Assembly (NCBI GenBank): GCA_963930775.1 | Contig: OZ005701.1 | Location: 3,851,669-3,915,668 of the forward strand | Length of the DNA: 64,000 bases | From: Cliona cf. orientalis | Lineage: Eukaryota; Porifera; Demospongiae; Clionaida; Clionaidae | Direction of reading: 5' to 3' | Shown: positions 25,901 through 37,900 of the stretch, piece after piece | Position numbering within the stretch: the stretch's first letter is position 1 | Layout of the letters: every line of letters starts with the position of its first letter | Translations under genes and position numbers: made by a program | Notes under the pieces: model-generated | Databases searched by the model: none | Told to the model about the DNA's origin: nothing | Seen by the model: the letters and a program-made list of their open reading frames with translations, nothing else

Positions 25901-28900
25901 GTAGATGGTTCTGAAGCTAGCCCAATAAACATCGAAACCTACATCTACATTATCGGCAAGAATGATGATGACGATGAAGCTACTAACGATGACAGTGATC
26001 CTTTTGAAAACTTGGACTAAAAGTATAAACATAGTGATACTTTACCAGATACTTTTAATATCATTTCAGTTGTTTCAGCATTGAAATCACAATGTTAGCA
26101 ATAGAAACTCTTATACATGTATCTATAGCATGTTGTGCATTTCTATAATATCTACTGAGAGTTGGGGGTACGTCTTAATGTTTCTGCATGATACTTCTTT
26201 TCTTCTTGACCATTTTTTCATTGCCAAAAAAGTTGTAGACACTTGGGATCTGTAGACCTTTTCCATACTTTTCCTGCCCGTTACTTCACGAGATTTTACC
26301 ACCATGGCCTGGATAGTGCCAGGAAATTCTTAAAACCTCCCTCGGTATATGTACATCAACTGTCCCATCTGCTTTGAGCAGAGCAACTGCGCGCCGATCG
26401 TGAATGTTTCCTGCTTCATTACGAACCAAAAGAACTTCTCCAGTGTGTGGAGACGCCACAAATAATGTTATTATGCAAGATTGAGTCTTCAGATAAATCG
26501 CCAGCACTCATCTCACTGAGCTCCAGTGCTATTGGCAGTTAAACACGTACGCTAGCTAGCAGGCCTCACATGATAATATGCTGAAATGTTTGTGGGTGTG
26601 GTTATGCACCTTTAAGCACATACCGTAAATCTGGAAATTTTGTTGTTGAAATATTATTTTCGTAGTCGCTCAAGACTACGGAATTAAATATCACAAAATA
26701 TTTTCTACCCTGAATAATAGAAACAACGAAATATTTGCGGTACGAAATTTAGCGCGCGCATGCGCGTACATTCTATACGTCCACGTGTTCTGCTCGATCC
26801 TTGAGTAGCTGTCGAGCTCTCTCTCTGCATATGTCAAGTTTGGTTATGTCCCGATCCATTATCGTTGGTGATCTCGACGCCCGGGCTGCTCCATCACTCG
26901 ATCAAACTCGCGATCTTCTTCACATGTACATGTAGCTACTATGTTTTTGCTAAAAAAAATTTGATGTAAAAATATTTTTGTAGGTGGAGTCGTGCTACGA
27001 AACTTTTTAAACACAAAAATTTTTATTACAAATATTTAATTACACGAAAATTCATGGACTTACGGTATCCTTTATTAAGCGCATACATGTACTGCCGTTC
27101 ATTTACTGTTATGAGTGCATGCACTTATTAACCAGGGTATACAGTATCCTACATTGCAATATGTAAACTGGTTAGAGAATCCGCCTGTTTTATACTAGTA
27201 TAGTACATCCAGTACATCAACTGGTGGGATTCCTTGAATTTCTATCAACCCTTCCAGAGTCAAGAACTCTGTAATATACTTTAGCTTCCTCTCTCCACAA
27301 TTTTTGAGTTCCCATGCTTGCAATCCTGGTGACTAAGCGTCTGTATGATTCAAGTGTGCTGCACATTATAGTCTTACATTCCAAACTTCACCCTCTGATT
27401 GTGCAACGTTTGTGTGATATCATATCACATGTTAAGGCCCACCCACAGGAGTCCAACTGCTGATATTCATTTAGTCATTTATTAGAACTATGGACCTTCT
27501 CTGTGATCAGAGGAACGGCAGTATGCGACTGAGAAAGTTATTACCTATGATCTGAGTCTATGGTGACTACGCTTGATGAAAGGAGTCAATCAGACCACTC
27601 GAGTGTTATAATGTACGTCAAGATCTTGACGCACAGGTCCCAAGTCACATAGATTATATCACAAACTCTACCTTTACATATTCTTCCTGAAAGGATATAG
27701 CTGGCCTTGAGATTAGTGCTGGCGATACTTTGGTGATACTGCATCTCCTGCACATTTATAGTGTATTATTAAGCACATGCATCTCTGTGCATGTTTCATT
27801 AGGTATCTGAGGGTGAAGTGGTAGCACTAATCCAACATCTCAACAGTGATCCAAATGTTCATGCCATTCTTCTTCAGCTACCTTTGGACTCTGAAAATCC
27901 TATTGATGCTGATAAGTGCACCAACACTATTGCTGTTTATAAGGTTAATAATATTATTGTATGCTTCCACTGTACATATATACATGTAAGAGAGGGAGAA
28001 GGAGGGTGTGGGGGAAGCAGTGAAGGAGTTATTAACTCGCTTAATTTATGATGCCATAGTACTGTGCTTAATTATGGGGTATAATGTACGTATCGTTTAG
28101 CGAGGACCATGAATACTGATCGAATCGTGGCAGCTAAGTACATTTTAAGTTGACGTGCTTATTACTACCTAAAAGTTGGCCTAGGATGCATGCTTGCAAG
28201 GTGAATGCTGTACTGGTTCTAACTTGTTGAAATTGATCATTGTAGTAGTTTATATAAGGCCACTCCAAATCAATTAGTTGTTTCTCATCCCCCCTTGATT
28301 TCCGCCCGCATGCATGTATGTCCACCAGCACAATACAAAAGTATACTGCATGCCTCGATTTTTTGGACTGCTGAACTTATGGTTTTGACGACCAGTTCCC
28401 ATCGAACTTGTGAATAAATGACCATTTCCAGCCGCCCGCCCGCATCAATTTTTGGCTCGGGGGGGGGGGGGGGGATGAGAAGTGGCCTAATACATGTATG
28501 ACACAATAGAACAGATGTACATGCATTGAGCATGAGTTTATATTACAATTCAGGATGTAGATGGTCTTACTGATGTTAACGCTGGTCGTCTTGCTCGGGG
28601 AAACGTTGATAATTGCATTGTCCCCTGTACTCCGCTGGGTTGTCTGGAGCTTATCAAAAAGACAGGTGTTAGCATGACTGGCAAGCGGGTGGTGGTCATT
28701 GGCAGAAGTAAAATTGTGGTAAGTGATTCGAGTTTCTCAGAAGTGAAGCTTTAAGCTTACAGCCATTCATCAGTGATGTGTCCATGCATGTACAGTATGT
28801 GATCTAGATAGCATGCAACTTGTCTATAGATCTATACTGTACAGTGGATTTCCAAGTTCTTGCAACGTTGTTCATAAAGCGGATATAAATCATGCACCAA

Positions 28901-31900
28901 TCAGGTTCGCGTACGTCACCTCTGCGGGGTGCGCGCACGCCGCCACAAACTAAGTCAGCCAGACAACGTACATGTACATATAATGTCATAGCATGCACAC
29001 TAATCGAGCACCGAATTTGGAATTTTATTACTCCACGCCATGTCTACCTCGTTTGAAAAGTCACGCTGTAGTGCTTACAGTGAAGATCTTACATGTAGGT
29101 GGAGAATGATATGACAGAACGAGGCTCTAGGATACACCTGCACTACTGAGAATCTGTGTGTTGACAAATTAACTGTATCAAGAACACTGACTCTAAAAAG
29201 CCTTATCCTGTAGGAAGCGCATTTCAGAAGCTTACTCCGCCTGCACAGCTTCTTATTCTACAACTGTATTTGAGCAAACCCGGGATCTACGAGATGAGCT
29301 TAACTCAGTGATAGACATCGAGATCAGTGAATTAGCTATATGCAAGTTCTTACACAAGAGTGGATTTACCTATCAGTGACTGCAGTACAACAAGATGTGT
29401 CTCTGAGACAGCAGTTCACATCAGAAATCCCTGTATACTCCCCTGATCTGAAATGCTTATATTTATTGACGAGACCGGTACTGATTGTAGAAATCTTGTA
29501 CGCAAGTATGAGATACAGTATGAGAGGAAGGCCACTGAGAAACCACTCCTTTTTGTCCGAAGTGAATACGTGTCCACTATTGCTTGTACATGTATATCAA
29601 TGGCTGGACTGTTGGATGTGAAAACCCTAACTGGAACTAGCGATGGTGATACTGTTTACAGCTTTGTGCAAACCCATCTCATCCCACAGCTAATATCATA
29701 TGATGGCATAAATCCCCATTCTGTTGTCATTATGGACAACTCTAGGTATTCACCATATCCGTGAGGTCATGAAGTCCACCAAGATCTGGGAGCGCTAATA
29801 CATTTCTTACCTCCATATTCACTAGATTTTAACCCAATCGAGGAAACATTTTCTAAAGTGAAACTATCAATGAAATCAATCGAAAAAGAATTAGTTTATA
29901 CAAGTGATTGTGAAGCTCTACTATTGCTAAGTTTCCTACAGGTCACTCCTGAAGATTGTCAGGCTTGGATTTGCAATTATGGAATTTATATTTAGTTATG
30001 AACACATGACAGTGTTAATAATTTTAAGTTTCTATGACATGTTTAATCTAGATTTCGAAGTGCTCCCAAAATATTTCTTTTTTGCTCGACATACTCCTCA
30101 TCATCCAAGATATTGTCCTCGTAGAGCTGCTGTAGATACCTTAGTTGCTGAAAATTCTTCATTCTTAGATCGACCACTCTACCCAGCGAGACTCCAGGGC
30201 AGACGGCACCACTAGACTATGAATTATCGTTAGTCATCTCATTGGGATCAGATTTCAAGGCCTTCACAATGGCAACAGCAGCTCTGCCTATCGCCTCACT
30301 AAGAGATTCTTGCATGCCCTCTTGGGTGCTGCAGTTGAGAAAGCAGGAGAGTCAGGGGGAATATCGTAGTCATCATGGATTCCGGATATAACACAGCTTC
30401 AAACGAGGTGTATCCCACAAATCGTACTTTCAGCTCCTTGTACATGGATTCAACTTCACCTTCTTGCTGACTGCACTTTGTCCCTGCCGATTCAGCTTCT
30501 TTGCTTCGTTTATTGAATGGCAGCTTTCAGCTTCTGTTTCATATATCCCATCACACCAAAAATGAACCCCATGCACCACCTTTGGGATATAGCTCATACA
30601 GCTTTTCTAAGTCTTTGGGTATCACTAGCCAAATTTTGATTGCTGTTTGCCTTTAAAGTACCCAACATCAAAAGTCGCTGTCCTAGGTTCCTGTCCTTAA
30701 AAACTCATCCATCAACCGTACACGCAACCATTAATCCATTCGAACATATTATGGAGATATCTGACGATAAATACACTTGTTGCTGGGGTTGATGATCTTA
30801 ACCTTATAGGTGTATTGTACTACTGAGGGTTGTGGTAATGTAACCTGAGCAGCCTGGGATGTCCTGGATTTGACTAAGCATTATTGTTTAGTACCTCGAC
30901 AGAAATATACGGTGGCCCAGAAGTTGATAGTGAGAAAATTTGAAATTGGTAATGGGAAATAATGAAATGGGTAATGGACGGGCCACTGTACAATATGCGC
31001 CAAGCTTACACACCGATGGGAGCTTATTTTCTGTCTAATTCGTTGCACTCAAATGAGAGAAATATCACTTTAGGGTCAGTCTATTGGTAAAACTGTCGGT
31101 AATGCATTTCAACCAGCTTCACAGTGAAGTTATACTGTATCCATCTTGCAAATTGTTCCTTGGGACTACAGAAGTGTAGCATCCATTGAAGTGCTGCATT
31201 TACTGTACCCTCTTGAAAGAGGGCCCATGGGTGGTGCACCTTGCATTGGGCCAAGATTGGGGGATGAGCCGATATTCAATGTATCAGATTCAGTATCGCG
31301 CTAATACGTGAAAGAGCGCCCAGGTAAGTTACCGGCTACTATTGATTTCAGCCTTATTCAAACACGGTAATACCAATCCAGAGCAAGGGCGGCTGTGATA
31401 CTTCACCGTGTGTTTTAGAGTGCAGCCTTATTAAGTGGGCATGCATGGCTACGATCGTTAGCCGTGTACCTCGTTTATTTAATATTATTATTATTATTAT
31501 TAAGAGCACAGTACATGAAGTAACATAATAACAGCTAATAAGTGCATGAGTTAGGCCAAGCAAAATTGATTATTAGTTTCTCATCCTATGTTCAGGAATT
31601 TCCCCAGGCGGGAGGGTGGCTTTTTATTTTATTTTTTGTCATGAATATCATTAAATGTCGTCATGAATTTCATTAAAAAATGGGCGAGTCTATGACATAA
31701 TGCCTTGTGCATTTTTTAATGATAGTTTTAATGATATTCATGAAATAAAATGTGGTCAGGCGGAGGAAAAACTAGAGGCGAGCGGGGATGAGAAACTAAT
31801 ATTCAATTTTATTTGGCCTTAGGTATCAAGAATGATACAATTAATATTATATATACATACATGCACATACCGTAGGTCGGGTTTTAATTGCGAGTATCTA

Positions 31901-34900
31901 TTAAATGCGAATTGCGAGTTTTTCTACATTTCGCAATTAATAGATTCGCAAACATAAACGTTCACGTATACTACAGTACGGTATGGGGTCGTCCATCGCA
32001 ATTATTGGATTCGCAATGTGGCCTGACTTGACTAGAACGCAATTATTAAACTACGCAATTAAAACCCGTCCTACGGTAAATACTTAGAATGTGTGGGAGG
32101 ATGTAAAAAAGCTTTAAAGAACGTTTGAAAGAATATAAGGATGTACATGCAACTTAGAATATGATCAGGCAAACCATTCCACAGTGAAGTAACGTGGGGC
32201 ACAAATGAATAAAAAAAGAATTTGTCCTGGCAAAAAGTCTATGGACAAGTAGAGATGATCTAGAGCGACTCTGCATGATATGGTCAAGAAGTTTCTGCTG
32301 AAACATGGCATAAAGCTAGCTAGGCTTAGTTTTACAGCTGTTTAGCACGTTACTTATTGATCTTACATAGATTATTCTAAGTTCAGTCCTCATAAACCAG
32401 CCATTTGAGCTGCATTTTCAAGGGCAGGTATATATTATACACATGGGCGCATATTCGAGTAAACACTAGACCTTAGCAGGAAATTGAGCCCAAAGTGGGG
32501 GGGTTGGCCGACATTCCGTAGTGGGCCCTCTTTCGCGAGGGTACGGTATATATGCATATAGCTGGAATATTCTTCCGTAGAGGTATGCCTGAAAATGTAA
32601 ACTATTGCTTGCCACTCCTTTTGTGTCACACAGTAGTCACACCTCAGCTATAGTTAAAGCTCTGCTATATTATATATATAGTACTGTAGATAAAATACAT
32701 GCGTCTATTGCAAAACCAGCAAGAAACTATGTGCCTGAATCTTAGATGCACTTAGTCTGGTGAGCTACAAGAGAGGAGGGGCTAGCTTGCCAGACTAAGA
32801 TGCACCAAAATAATTATTTATCAGTATAAATTGACGTTCAATCTTAGGATCATCAATCAAACCAGCTGGTAGTGAACAAGTCCCTGCGCCCGCTGCAACT
32901 GGTCTGTGAACCTCCTCTACCACTAGTTGTCCTATGCTTGCCAAATGACCCCGAATGCAGATAGGAAACTTTTACTAACTCCATACCTTGACACCTCAAG
33001 ATCATTTGTGAATACACTAGCTCCTTGTCAGGAAGAAATAATCACTAGGAGACTACCATCAGCTATTCAGATACATATAATCTGGAGGAGCTGAGCAATA
33101 TGGTTTACCGTAGCCGTAGCCATTAGCTACCTTTAGCATGATGAATGCGTATACACGTGTTGTAGCTATATCTTGAGTATGATTCCTGCCATGTTAGTAC
33201 GTTTAATAAGGCTATCTAGAATTTAATCAGTCTGTACATGTATCATCTCTTAGTATCGCACAGATACAGGAAAAAATTTGCACTGTCACAGTTTTCAATT
33301 GCTAAGATATACTCGGATGCCACAGACCAGCTGGAAAACAGCTACTATAACAGTACCTTACTGATTTTCACCCTCCTGACATGAATGCCTGATCTGATTT
33401 AGAGCAAGCAAGCATAAAATCTGTGTCTTTCTGATCAGAGAAGGGGCATGACAATATTCTAGGACTGCCAATCAGTGCAAAGTTACAGGTTTTAATTAAT
33501 ATTTTGGGATCAACGATGAGTCCAGTAGTCCAGTCCAGTGAATAGATACACCTGAGTCCAAGGAAATTTGATTTCACTGGCTATTGTTAGTCTTGGCTTT
33601 TGAGTGTCAGCCTCAATTCTGCTGTAGACTGGAGCAAATCCTTGTTCAGTCACAAGTAATATACCGTAGATCGGGAAATTTTTACCGTTAAAAATTTTTC
33701 GCCAGTTGCTTGGGTGGCGAAAATTAAACGCGCGAAATATTTGAGTAATGTATGACGACCTATACCAAGTTCAGCCTGGCGGCGAAAATTAGACTACATG
33801 AAAAATTTACAAGTGAAATATTTTACTGGCGAAAATATCCCGATCTACGGTACTTGACTTCTGTTCCACGGAATACACTTCTGGAGGGAAAGGTTGAAGT
33901 TAGGGATTCCTCGAGCACACAGTATTTTATAGATTAATTGGCAATCTGATGATCTGAGCGAAGATACTGTATGCCTAGGCACAATGGTATTGTATAGGCA
34001 CAACAGATCAGTGGAAGCAGGCAGTACAAGGCAAGGTTGTTTCATCAATCTCTGGGGTGCTGGGGCATTGAAAAGTCCAAATGGCATAGTTAACTTAAAA
34101 CGATGCACTAACGAATACTGCATGTGCACATTACACAACGTTTATGCATGAGATACCAAGATTAGTTGAAGCATGCCTGAGACCCGCGTGTTTCAGGTGC
34201 TCCATTTTATACAGTGATGCTTGAGATGTATAATAATACCTTTTATTTTTTTACATGCCAGGGTACACCTGTGTCAGATCTGCTACGCTACTACAATGCC
34301 ACTGTCACTGTCTGTCATTCCAAGACTGAGAATATTGTTCAGCAAGTTTTTGAGGCAGATATTGTTATTGTGGCAGCACGCCAGCCTGGCATGGTAAAAA
34401 AGGACTGGATTAAGCCTGGTGCCATTGTCATTGACGTTGGCATCAATTCAGTTCCTGGTGAGTTACATGTATATTTATAATCTTAACTTCTTGCCCTATT
34501 AATGAGTAAGAAGCACTAGTGATACATGAAGTGATATCAATCTCAGTTGCTATCTGCATGCGTATGGAATTAATAAACCAAGATTCTCTACAGATAACTT
34601 AACGGTTAGGTAAAACTTGCTGGTATTGATGCTTCGATTAGATGCTCTGGGGATGACTAGATCATCTAGTTGAAACATCAGCAAGTTTTACTGAACAGTT
34701 ACTATCTTTGTTTATTTCAGCACTTGACATATTCATGTATCGTGTATTTCAGATGCTTCAAGAAAGTCTGGTTACCGTCTTTTTGGTGATGTAGACTATG
34801 CTAGTGTCGCAAAAGTGGCAGGTTGGTTGACTCCAGTTCCAGGTGGTGTAGGTCCCATGACTGTTGCTATGCTCATGAGTAATACCGTACACTGTGCTAG

Positions 34901-37900
34901 GAAACAACTCAAGGTACACTTGAATGATAATAGGCGCAGGAAGATTACCGTAGCCTTGTGATAGGGCCCACTGTGGATTGTTCACCCATTCCCGATTTTG
35001 CCTAGATTTCCTGCTTAAGTCGAAATGATGGGAATTCCTAATTGCAATGTTTTGGGCTAGTTGGGCAGGAATTCCCATTGGCTGATAAACTGAATATGTG
35101 CGGAAATTGGTTACGTACCCTACAATTAAGGTACAATTGCACTGCTGCCAAGTGATTACTATAATATGTCATGCACTATTTGCATCATTTACATGTATAC
35201 AATGTACAATAATGATCGCTGTAATATCACCCACCCCTTATTTGTGGACCCATTGCCCCCATTTTGTGACACATTCAGCTTTGGATCAAGGCACTATAGA
35301 TGAGATTTGCATGTAGAATTAAAGTTCACCATATCCCCAGTAGCTGCGTAGTGATAACAGAACACATGGCTTATGGTGAAGGTCATCTATATGGTGAAGG
35401 TCGTCTATATAATATCGTATAGCGGGATGCTTTCGAGGGAACCTTCACGATTTTACAACCACCCGCGAAGGTTTTCTTAGGCATGCCACACATTATGCAA
35501 TCATTGCATTTTGTGAAAGTTTTCTCCATGAAATGCTCCTTTCCTACCGATTTGTAAATGTTTTCAGTTTCCTGCTATATATATGGTAGTATGAATGTTG
35601 GATGCCTAAATCGTTGGGATGAGAGTGTACAAACTCTTGACTTGACAGAGTCTGAGACTGATTCTCAACCTCGATAGTGACAAATCTATATGCTTTTTTC
35701 ACAGAAATGAACTCTCAACAGCACAGTATAGATCGGTTTTGATGCTTGCATAGAACAGTAAGCATGCGTGCTATAATAAAATAGTATCAATACTTATAAT
35801 ATTGTATGTATGCTATGTATAGCGCTATGATTTATGTCGACTTAGAAAACTCGTTATAATGGCGGCACTTGTAACATGCCACTTCTAAAGTATTTGCTGG
35901 ATACATGTGCAAGTAAATTTATCAGCGAATTTTCACGTCTCAAAAGTGATCTGTCGAGGACCTGAATTTTCCTGTTAATACGACATAGGTAACCTCATAA
36001 TTACATCTTAAATTGCATTTATTGTCTAATAAATGCACAAAAATAAATTGCTACTGGGGATATAATTTGAGATCATGCCCACTTCACACCCATCTTTGGC
36101 AAGTTGATGCTGTAAGAGCTAATGTACAGGCTTAAGTTTGAGTGGTCCAGCAGTTACGTATCATGATTTGAGGATGTACATGTATACAATCATGCTTATT
36201 TCAACAAACCTGGAAATTGATCTGACTCTGATATCATGTTTATCCAGGTGGTTGGTCAGTGGTCAATCAGCTATCTTCCTCTCAGGGTCCAGGATCCTGT
36301 ACCTTCTGATATAACTATAGCACGCAGTCAGATGCCAAAAAAAATTATGGACTTGGCGAATGAGATTGGCTTACTACCTAGCGAGGTAGGCTCACGAAGA
36401 CTTTACCCAATCAATTATAAACGAACATTTGTTTCAGATTGAACCTTATGGTCTATTCAAAGCTAAGGTTTCACTGTCAGTGCTTGAGAGGCTCAAAGAC
36501 CATCCAAGTGGAAAGTATGTGTACTATTCAGAGAATTTTTGTCTTATAAATTATGGCTATAATATCTTGGGTAAGCACCCATGGGCGCTTAACACAACTC
36601 ATGGTTTGGCCTGCATGAGCCTTAACCCACGATATTTATTCCATACATTTTTATAGAAGGTGCTATATTGACCCCTTGAAATGCAGTACATGGGTGCTTA
36701 CCCGGGAGTGGGCACTCGCCCGGGACACTACGGTACATGTATATACATACATACATGTAGTTGTACTACTGGGAGTGAACATGTAGTTGTACTACTGGAG
36801 TGTGTATATATATGGTAGCATGCAATGACGTAAATCTTGCTACTGCTGTATACGTGTTGCCTGCCACCCCTACTTTTGTTTCGATTGTTTTTATATACTT
36901 ATTATTGTGGTTTTCACAAATGAGAGCATGCATGCATGCCCCTACTCAAAATGGAGCGCCTGAAACATGCATGTTTCATGCATGTTTCAGCACATTTCAT
37001 GCGCCCAAATCCAGAAAGTTCCATGCATGAAATTTGCAGTGACAATATTGAATAATTCGAAATTTCATGCATGTTACATGCATGATTCCTGAAACATGCA
37101 TGTAACATGCAGGGATTTGGGACGTTTTTCAGGTATGGGACATGCATGTTACATGAAAGTTCTTAGCTTAACAAGGATGGGCACACACACTCTCATCACC
37201 CCATCTACATCCTAAAGCTAGCTGGAAGAGAAAAAATCCGGGCAGCCACCGGGAATCGAACCCAGGGCCACTGGCTTGAGCCACCAGCGCTCTACCACTG
37301 AGCTACGACCACCCCTAGGCACCCGAACTCCCCCCTTCCAGCTTTAAGGGCGAAAGTCAACCCTATACCCAAACTACGTTCACGGAGTCTGCCGGGATAA
37401 TTAAATCACCAAAGCACAGAGCCCCAACAATAGTAATTACATGAAAGTTCTTAGCTTAACAAGGATGGGCACACACACTCTCATCACCCCATCTACATCC
37501 TAAAGCTAGCTGGAAGAGAAAAAATCCGGGCAGCCACTGGGAATCGAACCCAGGGCCACTGGCTTGAGCCACCAGCGCTCTACCACTGAGCTACGACCAC
37601 CCCTAGGCACCCGAACTCCCCCCTTCCAGCTTTAAGGGCGAAAGTCAACCCTATACCCAAACTACGTTCACGGAGTCTGCCGGGATAATTAAATCACCAA
37701 AGCACAGAGCCCCAACAATAGTAATTACATGAAAGTTCTTAGCTTAACAAGGATGGGCACACACACTCTCATCACCCCATCTACATCCTAAAGCTAGCTG
37801 GAAGAGAAAAAATCCGGGCAGCCACTGGGAATCGAACCCAGGGCCACTGGCTTGAGCCACCAGCGCTCTACCACTGAGCTACGACCACCCCTAGGCACCC

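Larger units (their letters stand above)
17610..27802 (+). other. MTHFD1 intron 2 (10,193 bp), transposon-rich
   Basis: Contents are listed separately. Stretches 18400-19557, 21845-23016 and 27150-27802 hold no gene I can support. The last includes no recognisable repeat either. Confidence 0.8.
31201..32548 (-). mobile_element. TIR element family G, copy 2, with nested insertions
   Basis: Ends TACTGTACCCTCTTGAAAGA and TCTTTCGCGAGGGTACGGTA, flanked by TA. It aligns in reverse to the 580-bp copy at 45161-45740. The extra roughly 830 bp lies between GCCGTGTACCTCG (about 31478) and GGCATAAAGC (about 32306) and contains a family H element and a TACCGTA MITE. Confidence 0.8.
28719..34261 (+). other. 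MTHFD1 intron 4 (5,543 bp), transposon-rich
   Basis: Holds a transposase pseudogene, a G element with nested insertions, a mini hairpin and a MITE. Region 30240-31200 has minus-strand stretches that look weakly protein-like but that I cannot place. 33853-34261 shows nothing. Confidence 0.75.

Noticed and set aside
36515-36520. Extension of MTHFD1 exon 8 through TAT
   Set aside because: Ending after GGAAA before GTATGT is the only choice that keeps phase with exon 9 and restores the conserved GKYVVVTG.
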